From: Solobacterium sp.
GTDB lineage: Bacteria; Bacillota_I; Bacilli_A; Erysipelotrichales; Erysipelotrichaceae
NCBI GenBank assembly: GCA_016284975.1
Contig: JAEEPV010000268.1
Span: forward strand, 1 to 15,810
Length of the DNA: 15,810 nucleotides
Direction of reading: 5' to 3'
Position 1 is the first letter of the stretch; every line of letters starts with the position of its first letter. Under the pieces are notes generated by a model, which did not search any database, was not told the origin of the DNA, and saw only the letters and a list, made by a program, of their open reading frames with translations. This document shows, one piece after another, positions 13,641-15,810 of the stretch. Position numbers and translations under genes: made by a program.

Positions 13641-15810
13641 TTACTCTTCTCTGCGGCGGAATACGCGGCGGTCTACCTTGGAGGAGCTGAACGCTTCTCC
13701 GGAATGCCTGTTACTCTGCCGGTTCGAAGAACGGGCAGGTCTAGGAGACCGCTTCGGTTCCACATAGCCTTCCGGCTTCTCTGTGCATTCACGGGCACTG
13801 ACTTTCACCTTTCCGGTGTTCTCATCGATCGCAATGACCTTGACATGGATCGTATCACCGACATGGAGAACGCTCTTGATATCCGGTGTGCGTTCCCAGC
13901 TGATCTCAGAGATGTGCAGCAGTGCATCGGTTCCCTGGAACAGGTTGACAAATGCGAAGCTGTCACGGATTTCCGTAACGGTTGCGTCGTATTCTTCACC
14001 GATCTTTGCGACGCGGGTCAGGTCCTCAATGATTGCCTTTGCCTTGTTGATCATCTCACGGTTCATATGATAGATCGCGATGGTGCCGTCTTCTTCAACA
14101 TCGATCTTGACCTGATCGCAGTCCTCAATGATCTGGTTGATTGTCTTTCCGCCGGTACCGATGACATCACGGATCTTCTCGGTCGGAATATGCAGAACCG
14201 CAAACTTCGGAGCCCATTCGGAGACATCCGGTCTCGGTTCAGCAATCGCTGTTTCCATGTTGTCGAGGATCTCCATCCGGCCTTTATACGCCTGTGCGAG
14301 TGCTTCTCGCAGAATGGTTTCAGAGATGCCCTCAACTTTGATATCCATCTGCAGTGCAGTGATACCCTTTCTTGTTCCGGCAACCTTGAAGTCCATATCT
14401 CCATAGTGATCTTCGACACCCTGAATATCCGTCAGAATGGAATAGGTATCGCCGACTGTAATCAGACCCATAGCAACACCTGCGACCATTGCCTTAATCG
14501 GAACACCTGCCGCCATCAGCGACATGGTGCCGGCACAGATACTGGCCTGTGAAGAAGAACCGTTGGATTCAACCACTTCCGCACAGGTACGAATTGTATA
14601 CGGGAATTCATCCTTGGAAGGAAGTACCTGCAGAAGTGCACGCTCACCAAGAGCGCCGTGTCCGATTTCTCTTCTTCCCGGAGAACCCATGCGGCCGACT
14701 TCACCGACGGAGAACGGCGGGAAGTTGTATTGATGCATGAACCGCTTTTCGGTCTGGCTGGTCAGATCTTCGATGATCTGTGCTTCACCAAGCGGACCGA
14801 GTGTCGTAATGGAGATGACCTGTGTCTCACCACGAGTGAACATCGCACTGCCGTGTGTACGCGGCAGAAGATCTACCTGAGAGTCCAGCGGCCGCAGCTC
14901 ATCAAGCTTTCTTCCGTCCGGACGGATCTTGTCTTCCGAAATCAGACGGCGGACTTCCTGCGCCTCAAGCTCAACACAGTATTCCAGAGCCTGCTGTTTT
15001 GCTTTTTCGAGTTCTTTTTCATTCGCCCACTGCAGTTCCGAAGCAACGCGCTCTACCATCTCTTCATTCATCTTTTCCACTGCACCATAGCGCTCTTCCT
15101 TGGTGCCATGCGTGGAAACGGCAGCGATGATACGGTCTTTGCCGTTGGCATCGATAAATACTTTGATTGCCGGATTGATCTCATAAAGCACTACTTCCAT
15201 CTTCGGCTTCGCACAGGCAGCGATTACTTCATCCTGAATCGCGCAAAGCTCTTTGATTGCCGCATGACCGGTCATCAGTGCTTCGAGCATCTCTTCTTCA
15301 GATACTTCTTTTGCACCGGCTTCGACCATGTTTATGGCATCTTTTGTGCCGGCAACCGTCAGATTGAGGGTGCTGCGTTCGATTTCCTCTTCGGTCGGGT
15401 TGATGATCAGCTGGCCGTCAACTTTGCCGATGATGACACCAGCTACCGGACCATTGAACGGAATATTGGAAACACACAGTGCCAGGGATGAACCAAACAG
15501 TGCAGTCATGCCTGCATCCCGATCCGGATCACAGGAAAGCACAGTATTAACGATCTGAACTTCATTCCGGAACCCTTCCGCAAACAGCGGACGGATCGGA
15601 CGGTCGATCTGACGGGCAGTCAGGGTTGCGTGCTCGGTCGGTCTGCCTTCTCTGCGCAGAAATCCGCCCGGAATCTCACCCTTGGCATACATTTTTTCAT
15701 TGTAAACAACTGTCAGGGGAAAGAAATCTGTATCTTTCGCCTGAGAACTCGCAGTCGCGGCGGAAAGTACCACCGTGTCGTCGTAGCGGACCAGAACCGA
15801 TCCGCCGGCC
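13641..15810 (-). CDS. pnp: Polyribonucleotide nucleotidyltransferase (5' end outside window)
   Basis: PNPase degrades RNA 3' to 5' with phosphate and can add tails, as a trimer in the cytoplasm. The frame continues upstream of the internal GTG at 15773 with AGGSVLVRYDDTVVLSAATAS, the normal PNPase N-terminal strand, so the true start lies beyond the right edge, probably about 25-30 codons away. In order are the first RNase PH domain (IPGGFLRREGRPTE, ARQIDRPIRPLF), the helical linker, the second RNase PH domain with GRREIGHGALGERAL and the catalytic ALQMDIKVEG acidic residue, a KH domain (IRDVIGTGGKTINQII) and an S1 domain starting near GEEYDATVTEI. The tail after VSARE is basic and Ser/Arg-rich, ending FRRREE. 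A strong terminator follows the stop. Confidence 0.97.
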   Translation of the reverse strand, partial: AGGSVLVRYDDTVVLSAATASSQAKDTDFFPLTVVYNEKMYAKGEIPGGFLRREGRPTEHATLTARQIDRPIRPLFAEGFRNEVQIVNTVLSCDPDRDAGMTALFGSSLALCVSNIPFNGPVAGVIIGKVDGQLIINPTEEEIERSTLNLTVAGTKDAINMVEAGAKEVSEEEMLEALMTGHAAIKELCAIQDEVIAACAKPKMEVVLYEINPAIKVFIDANGKDRIIAAVSTHGTKEERYGAVEKMNEEMVERVASELQWANEKELEKAKQQALEYCVELEAQEVRRLISEDKIRPDGRKLDELRPLDSQVDLLPRTHGSAMFTRGETQVISITTLGPLGEAQIIEDLTSQTEKRFMHQYNFPPFSVGEVGRMGSPGRREIGHGALGERALLQVLPSKDEFPYTIRTCAEVVESNGSSSQASICAGTMSLMAAGVPIKAMVAGVAMGLITVGDTYSILTDIQGVEDHYGDMDFKVAGTRKGITALQMDIKVEGISETILREALAQAYKGRMEILDNMETAIAEPRPDVSEWAPKFAVLHIPTEKIRDVIGTGGKTINQIIEDCDQVKIDVEEDGTIAIYHMNREMINKAKAIIEDLTRVAKIGEEYDATVTEIRDSFAFVNLFQGTDALLHISEISWERTPDIKSVLHVGDTIHVKVIAIDENTGKVKVSARECTEKPEGYVEPKRSPRPARSSNRQSNRHSGEAFSSSKVDRRVFRRREE

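Noticed and set aside
13632..15491. Several long plus-strand open frames opposite pnp
   Set aside because: They are antisense to a highly conserved enzyme; Cys/His/Arg-rich composition is typical of shadow frames.
13641..15773. pnp starting at the GTG at 15773
   Set aside because: The upstream 12 codons match the conserved PNPase N-terminal strand, so the gene continues past the window edge.

Overview
The window looks like chromosomal core sequence from a Gram-positive, low-to-mid GC member of the Bacillota. Support comes from a T-box riboswitch, a CcpA-like regulator, Shine-Dalgarno sites of the AGGAGG type, lipoproteins with lipoboxes, and gene order that matches the Bacillus subtilis map as I remember it. 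An Erysipelotrichia-type lineage is my guess; no marker in the window fixes it. I see no mobile element, CRISPR array, rRNA or tRNA gene.

Layout. (1) Bases 1-1461, minus strand: a DEAD-box RNA helicase (cshB-like) overlaps by 4 bases the start of nfo (endonuclease IV), which runs off the left edge. Divergent to them is ispH (1528-2430, plus), the only plus-strand gene. B. subtilis has the same ispH/cshB/nfo cluster. (2) 2411-5311, minus: a tightly overlapping three-gene unit of a lipoprotein, a MurJ/SpoVB-type lipid flippase and an RsuA-type pseudouridine synthase. Its end overlaps ispH tail to tail. (3) 5398-6915: tyrS, with its own promoter, a tyrosine T-box leader and a downstream terminator. 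(4) 6912-9136: an operon of a DUF948-like membrane protein, an amphipathic helical protein and a CcpA-like regulator. It has a clear promoter with a cre-like palindrome just upstream. (5) 9200-11582: murC preceded by a very acidic, probably disordered protein, with a promoter and a terminator. (6) 11593-13578: an XpaC-like helical protein, trmB and a second lipoprotein. (7) 13641-15810: pnp, cut off at its 5' end, followed by a strong terminator.

The stretch from trmB through murC, the DUF948 gene and the ccpA-like gene to tyrS follows the B. subtilis order trmB...sftA-murC-ytxG-ytxH-ytxJ-aroA-ccpA...tyrS. It differs in that the acidic protein occupies the sftA slot. Functionally the window joins envelope building (flippase, MurC, IspH for isoprenoid carriers), RNA metabolism (PNPase, CshB, RsuA, TrmB, TyrRS) and carbon control (CcpA-like).

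Most of the window is ordinary. The parts most worth following are the acidic protein with two ISPxFG-type motifs, the cre-like site ahead of the ccpA-like operon, a probable leaderless start for the XpaC-like gene, and a divergent promoter with symmetric -10 boxes. All spans of 300 bases or more are covered by genes; the longest gap (6649-6911) holds the T-box leader and its promoter.
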